The position numbers and the translations under genes are program-made. 64,000 bases of DNA from Brachynemurus nebulosus. Lineage: Eukaryota > Arthropoda > Insecta > Neuroptera > Myrmeleontidae. Shown here one piece after another: positions 25,973-36,647 of the stretch. The stretch covers positions 170,659,498-170,723,497 of the forward strand of contig JAPWDM010000001.1 of the NCBI GenBank assembly GCA_035578155.1. The letters run 5' to 3'. The stretch's first letter is position 1. Each line of letters starts with the position of its first letter. Under the pieces are notes generated by a model. That model saw only the letters and a program-made list of their open reading frames with translations. It did no database searches and was not told where the DNA came from.

Positions 25973-26105
25973 TCCAAAGGAAACCAGAGGTGGAGAAAAA
26001 AGAGTTACCTGGCTGCTTTCTTGACTGAACCGTTACTGATAAAACAAAACGCTATGAGGAGGGAATGATTAACGAAATCTGGAGAAAATTCTGAAATAAT
26101 ACCTA

Positions 26106-27080
26106 TCTTAACTAATATTATAAATGCGAGAGTGAGTTTGGTTGTTTGAATGGCTTCCATGCTTCAACACCTTAACCAATCAACTTGAAAATTTGCACAG
26201 ACGTTGCTTGCGGGACAGAAACGGTTATAGGCTACTTTTTATCTCGAGAAAATATTTCATTCCCGAGGTAAAATGTGTTAAATTACAATAGCTGACTATT
26301 AAAAAACGGATAAATGATTTCAAACTTTGTATATTGCTAACAGAAGGGATTATGAAAAACGACACAAACTACTTTATACCCCGGGAAATTTCCCGTGGGA
26401 AACTTCATTCCAGTGGAAAACTAAATTTTAAATGAAACAAAAAATGATGACAGACAAAGATGACGATATACAGCGATAAACATAGATTATTTTTTATCCC
26501 GATAAAATATCTCATTCTTGAGGGAAAATGTATTTAAAACGAAACAAAGAAATAATAACAAACTATTAAAAATAAGGATGATTGATTTCAAACTTTGCAT
26601 ATTGTTTACAGAGAGGACGAAAAAGGACACAGACTACTTTCTACCCCGGGAAAATATCTGACTCCCGTGGAAAGTCTTATTCCCGTGGGAAAATATATTT
26701 AAAACAGTATAAAAAATAATCATTGATTTCAATCGAACTTTGCATGTTGTTAAAAGAATATTATAGTCTATTTTTTACCCGAGGGAAATATCTTAATTCA
26801 GTGGGAAAATTCCAAAAAAAAAACTAGCAGTTCTCGACGCGCAATAGCGACACAATGAAAGTACACTTTTGTGTTTTAACTAGATGCCATAATTTCAAAA
26901 CTCACGCGGGCGAAGCTGCGGGTAAATTCTAATATGTTTATATATTCGGTGAATTGCGGAGTAATCGTTTTCATAATCAAAATACAATATGTTATTTTTA
27001 ACTTAGTGTGGTTTTGAAAATTTGTTAGAAACAATTACGAATTTATGACTCACGAGAGAGAGCCCAGGGCGGGTTGCTAG
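26106..27080 (+). mobile_element. Helitron-like element, second family
   Basis: It opens TC then TTAACTAATATTATAAATGC after an A, and closes GGCGGGTTGCTAG before a T. Inside, a unit with AATTTCAAACTTTG, then ACCCCGGGAAA, then TTCCCGTGGGAAA is repeated about three times. A second GCGAAGCTGCGGGTAA end at 26912-26927 may mark an inner terminus. No Rep/helicase ORF. Confidence 0.55.
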
Positions 27081-27081
27081 T

Positions 27082-27809
27082 TCACATATAATTCTAAAAA
27101 GACATCAATCCACTTCTTGTATTGTTTTTTCTATTTTTTCGATTGTATGACTCAAAGTAAAAAACCTTAATCTCTCAGAAAATTATAAACGCCAGTTAAA
27201 ACAAAAGTCTTTAATATTCAAACTTTATTACAGTTAATTCGATACTTTTTTAGCTTCATTCAAAAAATGAAATTGTTATATTTAGGTACATGCGACCAAT
27301 ATCACAGACGTCGTTGCCTATAATCAAAGCTTGTAATTTTTTTGCATGCAATGGTTTTTATTTCCAATTACCATTAACATAATAATACAGTAAAATTGTC
27401 ATTTATCTAACGTTTTATTATTCGTAGTAATGTCAGATATATGTATGTACACCAAATCGACGAAGTTAAAACAAAACAGAAGCAGGTTTTCCATATTTGT
27501 GTTTTGTTTAAAGTTTCCGTTGCCTTTGAAGAACTATAGGTTTTTAAGGATTTTTTATTATCGACCTTTCATTTTGTCGTTAATCTTTGTTTTGTTTTGT
27601 TTTGTCGATTTGGTATGGGCTCGACATAACATGGGGTAAAATTTGTATAATAAAAGTAGTAAGTATGAAAAATATTTTTCTTTGTCAGTTTTTACCAATT
27701 ACGAATAAATATACGACGATGAATAAAGGCAAAGAATAGGAAATGATGATTAGGCAAGTGCGGTTAATCGAAATTTTACTGTATCGGCAAAAACACAGAA
27801 AACTGAGTA
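27082..27809. other. Gene-free stretch
   Basis: A+T-rich. The open frame at 27430-27639 is Phe/Lys-rich with no motif. Confidence 0.4.
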
Positions 27810-28706
27810 CCGTAAAACCGTCTAGACCCGGACACTTCTTTACATATTTTGGCATAATTTTATGTTTATACATGTCTCCTTCATAGATATCACCAATAAA
27901 AGTATTACCATTAGAAAGAGCGTATATTATTTGTTATATCCCTGACCCATTTGTTTCATTATAAGTAAAAATAAAAAAAATAAAAAATAATTAGTAAGTG
28001 TCCGGGTCTACACCCCAAATCCGTCTTGACCCGGACACTTACTTAAATAATGTAATAACATGCAAACTAACCTCTCCCGTCGGGGTTAGGACAGTGTTTT
28101 ATATCGTCTGATGTCTTTGAACCTGTCAAAAACTTCAAAATATTTTGTGGGAAGGGAGAGGGGTCAATACATAGTATGCCTCTCTATGAAGTAAACATGT
28201 GATATGACACCAGAAGGAGGCATAAGCCACGTAATTTTGGCGGAAATATAACGTATGGATAGTGAAATTACAGCCAGTGCGAATCGCGGCCATAGTGTAA
28301 TAAACTGATGTGTACGGGTCTAAACGGATATATGTATATAGCATGTATTTTTTTATATATACATCGAATATAACTTCAAATATTATTAAATGATACGCGA
28401 TAAAATTCTAAACACATACATATCAAAATTAAAACAATATGACAATTATGACGAAAATTATATGTCTAAGTTAGACACACATTTTATTTCTTTGAAAAAC
28501 TGGAGAATAGTAATCCTGTAAAATGAGATAGTAAAAGTTGAAATCCGTAGTTTTTATTGGTACAGCTGTTTAGAGGATGTTTTTCTCTCTCTAATGACGT
28601 CAGGAACAAATGTTTATTGTAGTAGGCTAATGTAGAAACTACTTACTTTGAAGATTGCAAGGTTTCCCGGTCTAGACCCCCTGTCCGGGTCTAGACGGTT
28701 TTACGG
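27810..28706. mobile_element. TA-flanked pogo/mariner-like element, CTAGACCCGGACA motif
   Basis: A perfect terminal inverted repeat of 25 bases (starting CCGTAAAACCGTCTAGACCC) with TA on both flanks (27808-27809, 28707-28708). The GACCCGGACAC motif recurs inside near 27998-28040 in both orientations and in altered form at 28315. No transposase ORF remains. Confidence 0.82.
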
Positions 28707-29233
28707 TATATAAATTTTAAGATTTTTTTGATATTTTTTTATTATATTTTACCATTTTTATCCTCAAGAATTAAAATAATTGATAAGTCCTAGAAATCAA
28801 TGGGAACTTTATAAATTCAGGATACATACTTAAATATGGTTCTTGGTATCTAATATCCAAAACTAAGTAAACTCGTAAACTTTAGAACTTTTCTCTGTGT
28901 TGGATAATACTTAAATAGTGTTTCTTCTTATGTGATATAAAATACATAATAGTGCAGACATTTTACTACAACTAATATTACAACTTATTTCCACGGATGT
29001 AAATCCTTATTTATATATTACTTTTTATAATTTTATTTTTCTAGCTCTGCGTTTTTTCTTTTATGTTTACTTTTTACTTTTTACCAAGCTGACTGCTCAT
29101 GAAAATAGCATGAAATGCGAATGTTGAACAACACAGATCATCATTTTAATGATGTCATTCTGTGATGTTTCTGTTTGCATCTTTTTTATGTTAAGTTTAT
29201 TTAATTAATTTTTCTACGTCATTTCAAAATATA

Positions 29234-30358
29234 GGGTAAAGTTACCTATTATGAGATGGTCTTCTAATATGAGACAATATAGGTTATGTCGCTTATACGA
29301 TAAAATATTTTTAAATATGTCCTTCGCATTCATGGACAAAATCGAAACATTAAACTTTTTCTTAGTTCTGCGAAATTCTCGCCAAAAGGACTGTCTGTGT
29401 CACGACATATCCGTTAGTATTTGCCTCATTTATTGTACGATTACTTCTAACTGTTTTTCATGTTAGATTGACATATTACGTTAGTGATTTACCACGAATC
29501 TCTTAGATCCTTTGAATAAATCAAAAACATTACCTAAAAAATTATAGTCTATACATATAATAAAACTGTACCAAGACCATTTCTGTACATGGAATATTTT
29601 TTGAAAATTGTACTGGTACTGTAAATAGTTGTCGATGTAGATATGACTTTTAAAAATTTTGTCTGTCTGTCTGTCGGTCAGTCTGTTCACGCTTCACGCA
29701 AAAACTATTGGACGGATTTTAATGAAATTTGGTATGATGATAACTTATTACCTGTGTCAACATCTAAGGTACTTTTTACTAGGGGAAAAATGTCTGATTC
29801 CCACCGGAAAATGGAAAAAACTATTTTGGGCATGTGCACGCATTACACAAAAACTATTGAACGGATTTCGATGAAATTTGGTGTGGTGATAATTTATTAC
29901 CTGCAACAATACTTAGGATACTTTTCATTACGGGAAAATGTTTCCTTCCCTCGGGAAAATACAAAAACCATTTTGAGCATGTGCATGCATTACGTAAAAA
30001 TTATTGTTTTATGCAATTTCTGTATAATTTTTACATTTATATACTTCTCATTGAGTTTCTGACAATGCGTCGCGCGAATGACGTTGCGGGTACAGCTAGT
30101 GTTTAAATATATTCCAGTATGAGACACATTTTTTCCTTTGAATTTCCTATTATGAGATTCTATCTTTTTTCAATTATTAAAAGTGACATTTTTGACAAAA
30201 TCGTCGGCCAACATGTATTAGTAACAAATTCTTACTTCCGATAGTAAGACTAGAATATATTTTCCGTAAGTTAGAGGTGAGATTTCAATAACTAGAGTCA
30301 GATATCTAAAAAAAAAAAAACTTTAATAAGAAGTGTCTCATAAGAGGCACCTTTACCC
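29234..30358. mobile_element. TA-flanked pogo/mariner-like element, TATGAGAC motif
   Basis: The left end GGGTAAAGTTACCTATTATG and the right end (reverse) GGGTAAAGGTGCCTCTTATG are inverted. TA flanks the left; the right flank is CA, so one copy has mutated. TATGAGA(C) recurs at 29274, 30117 and 30153. It is split by a Helitron. A 71-codon frame at 29251-29466 is not recognisable as transposase. Confidence 0.68.
29548..30099 (+). mobile_element. Non-autonomous Helitron nested in a pogo-like element
   Basis: Starts TCTATACATATAATAAAACT and ends GCGGGTACAGCTAG before a T. It matches 17905-18591 closely over the first 200 bases, including the CTGT microsatellite and the ACTATTGGACGGATTTTAAT unit, but has two internal units instead of three. 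Confidence 0.78.
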
Positions 30359-31264
30359 CAATAAATACTTTTCCCGCTGTTGGAAAAGTTGTCATAATAA
30401 AGGAAAAATTAGTAGAATGACTGTCTCTACATATGTTTGTTTTGTGTTTTTCTTTTTTTTTTTTTTTTACTGAAAATTATTAACGAACAAGAGATGTTGT
30501 TTTTATGTGCCGAACAACTTCGTGCAAGTTCGGCACATAATAAGATTGGACTGTGTAGAATGAATAATTATTGAGTTTTACATCCATATTGAATAAACGC
30601 AAGAGGTATTGGTTGTGTATTGTATGTATTTAATGTACCTGTGAACTCTATAGTTCGATTAAACGATTAAGACTTGTAACAGTACTGCTATCTAGCGATG
30701 TATATAAGTATTTCAAAGTAACTGGTATTGTTCAAAGTACATAACTGGTATTGGGGACGCAAACCCCGAGTAAGCAGTGAATAGTAATGACGAACAGAAA
30801 AAGGAAGTTTGAAATGGCGAATTGATAATGAGTTAAGTTAGAAACTGTTTTGGAAAATTAACAAAAAATTTATATTAAAAAAATATTTAAAAATAAAATA
30901 ATATAAAAAATAATCAACCAATATATTTGAAATTATAAAAACAAAAGGAAAACCTATAAATAAAATATTATCTTTACTTAAATCAAAAGAAAACAAAATT
31001 AATAAAATACATGTGCTTTCGTGTTTAACCTACAAGAGAATATTATATTTTTTTTTAAAATATTCCCTGTGTTTCATTTATCTACCTTGGAATCATAAAA
31101 TCTACATCAAGAAAATCTTCCAGTTACGATAAACTCATTAGAAATAACTTTTGTGATATAATAAATACGTTGTCTTTGTAATTTTGTGTTTCTAATAAAA
31201 AAAATCGTAGTTAATATTTTTTAAACCTTTATTTATTTCTAATTTTTATTATATACATAATTAA
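30359..31264. other. Gene-free stretch with one compact hairpin
   Basis: A+T-rich; apart from the 13-bp stem at 30503-30540 I see no feature. Confidence 0.45.
30503..30540. repeat. Perfect 13-bp stem-loop
   Basis: TTATGTGCCGAAC and its exact reverse complement enclose a 12-base loop. The stem is much richer in G+C than its surroundings. It could be the remnant of a small foldback or a structured RNA end. Confidence 0.65.
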
Positions 31265-32220
31265 CCCTAGAACGACAAACTTATTTTTTCTACTCTTAAA
31301 CTACAAACTGGGGTATATATTTACCCCACGGGATTTTTGGTCGTAAAATCGATCTGACAGCAGCAATTTCACTTAAAAGAACGCGAATTTGTTCGTTTTT
31401 TCATGCTGAAGAGAATGGTGAAGAGTAAATTCAATTTAATCAAAGCTTAGTTGGTTAAAAATTTATTTAAATAGCTAAAAGTGTTCAAAAACGCTCAAAT
31501 TGTCATTTAATAAACAAAAATTGATAACTATTTTTCTAATGAACCGATTTTCAGATTTCAGACGGTATTTTAAAGAGGACACAAGGGACTTCAAGCATAT
31601 AAATGACATCATGATGTTTTGCCAAAAAAGTCGATTTATTTTGGATTTTGAAAATTAAAAAAATTGGGAATTTGATATGTGGAAAAATCAAACAAAAATG
31701 CATGAAATTTTAGTTTTTAAGAATATATTTCATTTTTTTTCATACAAAATGTAAAAAAAAGGAGAATTTAACTTATTCAAAGGCACTACAATCGCTGCAA
31801 TATATATTTCCATGATTCTCGCAGGTCGGTCGCTTGCACTTCGTGCAATATATTCGCGTTTTGCGGTCTTCCTCGAGGACACAAGCAGCATCGGGCTGGC
31901 TATATCTAATGTTTTGTTGCAAAATAAGGTCATTATAAGTGAATCCAAATTATTTTAGCAAGAAAAATAAAAATAACTTACCTAAACAAAACACTGACGT
32001 AAACTACAAACTGGCGTACATATCAACCCCATACTAGCTTCACGTTTTCCCTTCGTCGCAGTAGACAGGAAACCGCAGGGTTTCCCGACCTCACTCTACT
32101 GTTAGAACCTTGGACTAAATTATGGTATAGGTGTTCAGTCGATAATGTTACTGACTAATTTAAAAACGTAGTTTAAAGTTTACCTGGGGTAGATTTCTAC
32201 CCCAGTTTGTCGTTCTAGGG
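31265..32220 (-). mobile_element. Internally deleted piggyBac element
   Basis: Flanked by TTAA on both sides (31261-31264, 32221-32224) with a perfect 17-bp inverted repeat CCCTAGAACGACAAACT, the classical piggyBac signature. Subterminal GGGGTA...TACCCC palindromes occur near both ends. Only the C-terminal end of the transposase survives, on the minus strand, and most of the coding region is missing. Confidence 0.88.
31773..31948 (-). pseudogene. piggyBac transposase, C-terminal Cys-rich domain remnant
   Basis: One minus-strand frame runs from about 31948 to the TAA at 31773-31775. It contains Cys..Tyr-Cys-x2-Cys..Thr-Cys..His..Tyr-Cys-x2-Cys, spaced as in the RING/PHD-like finger at the C terminus of piggyBac transposases, which binds the element ends. 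The catalytic DDD region is absent. A longer-looking frame on the same strand, displaced by one base, has no such motif and is a shadow. Confidence 0.75.
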
Positions 32221-32230
32221 TTAACTTTAA

Positions 32231-32530
32231 TAAAAACAAGTCGTCAAGTGCAAGTTGTACTTGCGCTAACAGTGTTCCGTACAATCAGTTGTTTCTAGGA
32301 ATTTTTTATAACGGGATGTGAAGGTGGATAAAATATTTTTCCTAATAAATAAATTTTATTCCTAAAGTATAACCCATTTTTAGATTTCAGAACGATCGTG
32401 TTCGTATGTGTCACATCGTGAACGTATGTGTCCGGACTGTTATATTTTAAGAAGTTTTAGTTATGACCACTGATGGTGAGGGACATTACTTAGTGCGTGT
32501 CAAACACGCACTTGACGAATTTTATTTTTT
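32231..32530. mobile_element. MITE with CGTCAAGTGC ends
   Basis: The left AAGTCGTCAAGTGCAAGTTG and the right (reverse) AATTCGTCAAGTGCGTGTTT are inverted repeats about 300 bp apart. It directly abuts the piggyBac relic. Target duplication unclear. Confidence 0.6.
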
Positions 32531-33167
32531 TTAAACAAATGATATTATAATGTCTGGAGGGCACTAATATCCTTTGGTTCCTTTAGTTAATTAAAGTTAA
32601 TGATTTCGGTTTTCAAATCGAGTTTATGCACTCATTGACGAATATCTCACACGTTTTAATAATGTTGTATTCGTAAAGAGTATTCGTAAAATTTCAATAT
32701 AACTTCAGTCAAGTGTAAGTCAATCTCTATTTCAATCTTTAAATAAAGTCAGTTCATTTACTTAATTATTTACTTTATTTTACTACAATTTTATATCAAA
32801 TATAGTAATAATATTTTATAGCAATAAAGGCAACGATAGCAAGCAAATATATGTAAGTAAAGTAAATCTGTGTGACAAACATTCAAATTGAAATCGTTTA
32901 AATGTGTAACAAATCTTTTGTAGTCACGAGATAGTGAACTAAAGTCTGACTAAAGATTGCACTGAAATACATTGGGAGATCTACTTTGTCTGACATATAG
33001 AAGATTCTATTTTACATTTTCTAATCAGCACTTTCGAATTTTATAAGCGCTCGTTCTGTGGAAATACAATACTTAAGTCCCTAAAATTCAGATAGAAATT
33101 TTTTAGTTTTTAAGTCAAGTGTGTAATTTTTATGTGATATTATATTAATTTTTTTTTCTTGTTTCAG

Positions 33168-33291
33168 ATACCACATTTGATCCTGATCATAACGGTAAGA
33201 AATACAAGATTTGAATCTCCTGGTGAAAATTTCAGATGATCAAGCAGTGTGCCCTGCGAGTCAATGCGACTTCACTCTTGTTGCTGTTTAA
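33168..33291 (+). pseudogene. SVWC-like exon fragment, probably decayed
   Basis: A strong acceptor (long T run then TTTCAG, 33161-33167) precedes a phase-1 open stretch reading Thr-Thr-Phe-Asp-Pro-Asp-His-Asn-Gly-Lys-Lys-Tyr. This resembles the start of an SVWC domain, with a Thr where the first Cys is expected. In another frame, from 33238, comes Val-Cys-Pro-Ala-Ser-Gln-Cys then a TAA at 33289-33291. The C-x4-C spacing equals that of the intact gene (Cys55/Cys60). The two parts are joined either by a frameshift, making this a pseudogene exon, or by a 41-nt GT-AG intron (33195-33235), which would be phase-correct but unusually short. No signal-peptide exon or Cys-Pro/Cys-Cys exon was found nearby. 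The family link is my inference from spacing and phase. Confidence 0.42.
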
Positions 33292-35029
33292 TGTAACTTT
33301 TTATTCGTACATTAGCTTTTGTGGAACCCTTGATAATTCACAGTTATTATTTGCATAAATATATTGATCGACCTTCTGTTATCAGTTAGCGTGCCAGCGT
33401 GATTAACAATAAATATTGGGTGGTTTTCTCAAGAAATTTTAATGTGTTTTTTTTTTTTTAAAAAAGAGGATATTTTTTTCTATCAAAGGATACCAGCTTT
33501 TTTTAATTTGTTTAGATATTTATTATGACCTCAATTTATCTTTGAAACAAAATGTATCTCCTTCCGTTATGGCCTTGTGTGGGTTTCGAAGCCCAAAAAA
33601 GCATATTGCTTCTATTTCAAAAAAAATATATATAATTTTTATTTATAATGTTAAGCACATGAAAGACACATTTCAAAAAATTTTCATCCAAAAATTTGAG
33701 AAATGCAACCAGTTGGACCTGGTTTTCGGAGATCCCTTAAAGAAATCAAGATAACTCATGATAGCTTTATCGGAAACTACGAAACTAATTTTTGTATGTT
33801 AGTAGATAAATATAGCTAGTGAATGAACGAAGGATTAAAAAAAAAATTGAAATTTTAATTTTTGGCATTCAATCACTTGTCAATGCTATTTTAAAGAAGT
33901 GTGCAAAATTTCAATAAAATTGGTATATCAGTTTTTGAGAAATCGTGTCCATCGACTTCAAAAATAGTTTTTTAAGAAAAATACGGTTAAAGTTTTAAAC
34001 AGAGATCAATAGAAGATACAATTTCTCCTGCGAAACTAGAAATTAAATGATTTTAGAAAATCCTTCAAAATAAACTTTCCGTAGTTTTTGTGCATATTAA
34101 TCCTATTTATATTTGTTTCTTTATCGATAAAATACGGCAGATTTTTAACATTAAAAATTCATCCTATATGTTACCTACATATATAACAATAAGCATAATA
34201 TAGCATACATATAAGCATGAATTTTGAACATCGCTCTCTCAACATTATAATAATACGTTTCTGTTCAAATAACTTTTTAGATTCTTCCTGTTTCTCAATT
34301 TCACGTCCTCCTGCCACATTGACACTCTTTACATTGCATAGCACTGCTGCACTGTTACCATACATACAATTGTCGATATCAGTCAACCTCAGTTTCCTCC
34401 CACCATATCTACCGGCAACGGCACCCGTCATGTACATATATGATACATACATATTGCATACATATGTAGTGTGCCGTTTGTCTATTGTTTTTCTCATATT
34501 GTACAAATGTCGTCTTTTTCGAAACAAATAAAACACCAGCGAATAAAGTAAGTTTCACTGTTCAAAGAGAATATATTATTATCTGTTCTCTATGGTAGGT
34601 ACATATATGTACGGATATATAGTATGTCTTATTTTCGCTGGTTCTGCTAAATTTTTTTATCTATTTTTTTTTTTACTTTTCTAGCTACGCTTTGTGCTTT
34701 TCGGTTTGAAAGGATTGAACAAACTCTTTCAAAATCTGTGAAATACAAGTATGAAAGGTGTAGCCGGACTACAATTTCAACTCTATTGCTAAGAATTTCC
34801 GTTTTTAACTGAAAACTTGTTGGTATGAGAATTTTTTTACAAAAGCGTGTCCAAAAGTGGTGATTGGCAGTGTTAACAAATTAATGATAATGAATTAAAA
34901 TTATAAATTAAAAATATATTTCTGTTTCGTGGTGTAACTAGATTTATTGTGCCCTGGAATGATTTTGATCCAAGCGTCCTTCCTGGCTTCTACGCTCGGA
35001 GCCATTGTAAGTCATAGAAAAAATAAAAT
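33292..35029. other. Gene-free stretch, with a less A+T-rich patch at 34215-34560
   Basis: The patch is open on both strands (about 100-120 codons). It contains CCTCCTGCCACATTGACACT and CTACCGGCAACGGCACCCGT, is not repeated in the window, and carries no protein motif I recognise. The rest is ordinary A+T-rich DNA. Confidence 0.35.
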
Positions 35030-35663
35030 ACCCCTGTCGCAGCCCCTGCATAACATAGCGAATTTCCAAATATTGGGCACTGGCCATTGACCTGTACCCA
35101 TTTAAAATAGTTATAACTACATTTTTTGATTTTTTTTCTAGGTATGCAATTATATATAAATTATATTTTCTCTCTAAAGGAGGACATCATACAAAAATTT
35201 CCTTTCCATAACGTACTCTTAAAAAATCTGGCTAGTTTTGATGAGACAGAGCTATTGTTATGATAACACATACATACATATTGAATAACTAACTAGCACT
35301 TGTTTTATCTAGAAAAGAATTGTTAAACGATAAAGCATTTTTTGAAAAAAAATTTAGCAAATTTCTTAGTTTTTCTCAAAAGCTAGTTCACTTAGAGCAA
35401 TGTTTTAAAAGCTTATCTTATGCAATTTTTTATGCTCTTTCCGATCGTGTAAAAAAAAATAGAAAAATTGTTTAATTCTGGCCAAATTTTGCATAAAAAC
35501 CACTAAAAATGGCGAAAATGGCCAAAAAACCTACTTCTGGGTATCCGACGTGTCTGGCTAACGAACTTAGCCGAAGCAATCCGGATTCAAGCTCGCACAC
35601 CAAATTTCATAAACATTAAACGTTTCGTTCGAGAGTTATCGTGCACACACATAAATACGTATA

Positions 35664-35742
<79 letters not shown>

Positions 35743-35861
35743 TTTAGTAAAGTAGATTTTCGGGTTCTAGAGGCTGCAAAACAAATTTCTACCATAGTCC
35801 CGGACTTAAGTCTCACATAAGAGCTACTGTAATAGCTGCATTTCCAGAATGGAAATTCGCT
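35030..35861 (+). mobile_element. AGCGAATTTCC-family element, copy C, with (TA)n core
   Basis: 5' CCCCTGTCGCAGCCCCTGCA then AACATAGCGAATTTCC; conserved CGACGTGTCTGGCTAACGAA at about 35546; (TA)n at 35661-35738; 3' end GGAATTTGCA-like then GGAAATTCGCT. No transposase. Confidence 0.7.
35661..35738. repeat. (TA)n microsatellite
   Basis: About 78 bp of TA with one GTA interruption, in the same place within its host element as in the copy at 2591. Confidence 0.95.
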
Positions 35862-36647
35862 AAAAACGAATAACACGCTACAAGCCTTTCTTTTTACTTG
35901 AACGATCCGGTCGCTCAAATGCTCCAGCTTTTTCCAAGTGATAACAAAGTTGAAATACTCCCAAAATATTTTAAAAATATGATTCTTTAAAAAAAAGACA
36001 TAACTTTTTTTTTAATAGTAAACTGTGCAAATTTTGCCATGTAAATTGGGTTTTCTTGCTCGGGCTCTTTCAGTAGAAATATGAAAGTGACCCTAAGATA
36101 TTCTTAAAATGTTACATCTAGCCCTATTTACCAAAATATGTGACTGCTTTTGGGGAATTTTTTATTTTTAGAACCGAAAAAAGCGAACAGATGTGCTTTT
36201 AAGGAACCATTCACATCCAAAAGTACCCACCCAAAATTTATACACTTTTGAAAACATTAAATTTAAAAACAATATTAATTCGCGGGCCGGATTAAAAACA
36301 GACGGGCTATTAAATTGTCAGCGTCTGGTTTATGTAACCAAATCGATCCTTACACATTAGAAGGTTTCACGTTTTCATTTTTTTGGGGGCAATTATCTAA
36401 TGATTCGGGTAAAATTTTATCAAAGTTCGACAATATTATCAAGTAAAAACAGAAGCGGGATATAATGGGTTGAACTGAAAGTTTTGCAGTCGGATTACTT
36501 TTGATGTCGCAGTACTCAGTGCGGTACTCAAACAGAAACGGAACTTACTACATATATATACTAGCAGATTTATGTAATATGTAAGAAGTTGTTTGCAATC
36601 TATGAAATAACACAGACAAATTCAAATTTATCGCATATTTTAGTACA

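Noticed and set aside
31730..31948. 72-codon minus-strand ORF
   Set aside because: It is a shadow; the frame one base away carries the Cys motif of the piggyBac transposase tail.
34171..34536. ORFs of 121 and 104 codons on opposite strands
   Set aside because: They overlap each other fully, have no motif and differ in no way that favours one; kept only as a composition island.
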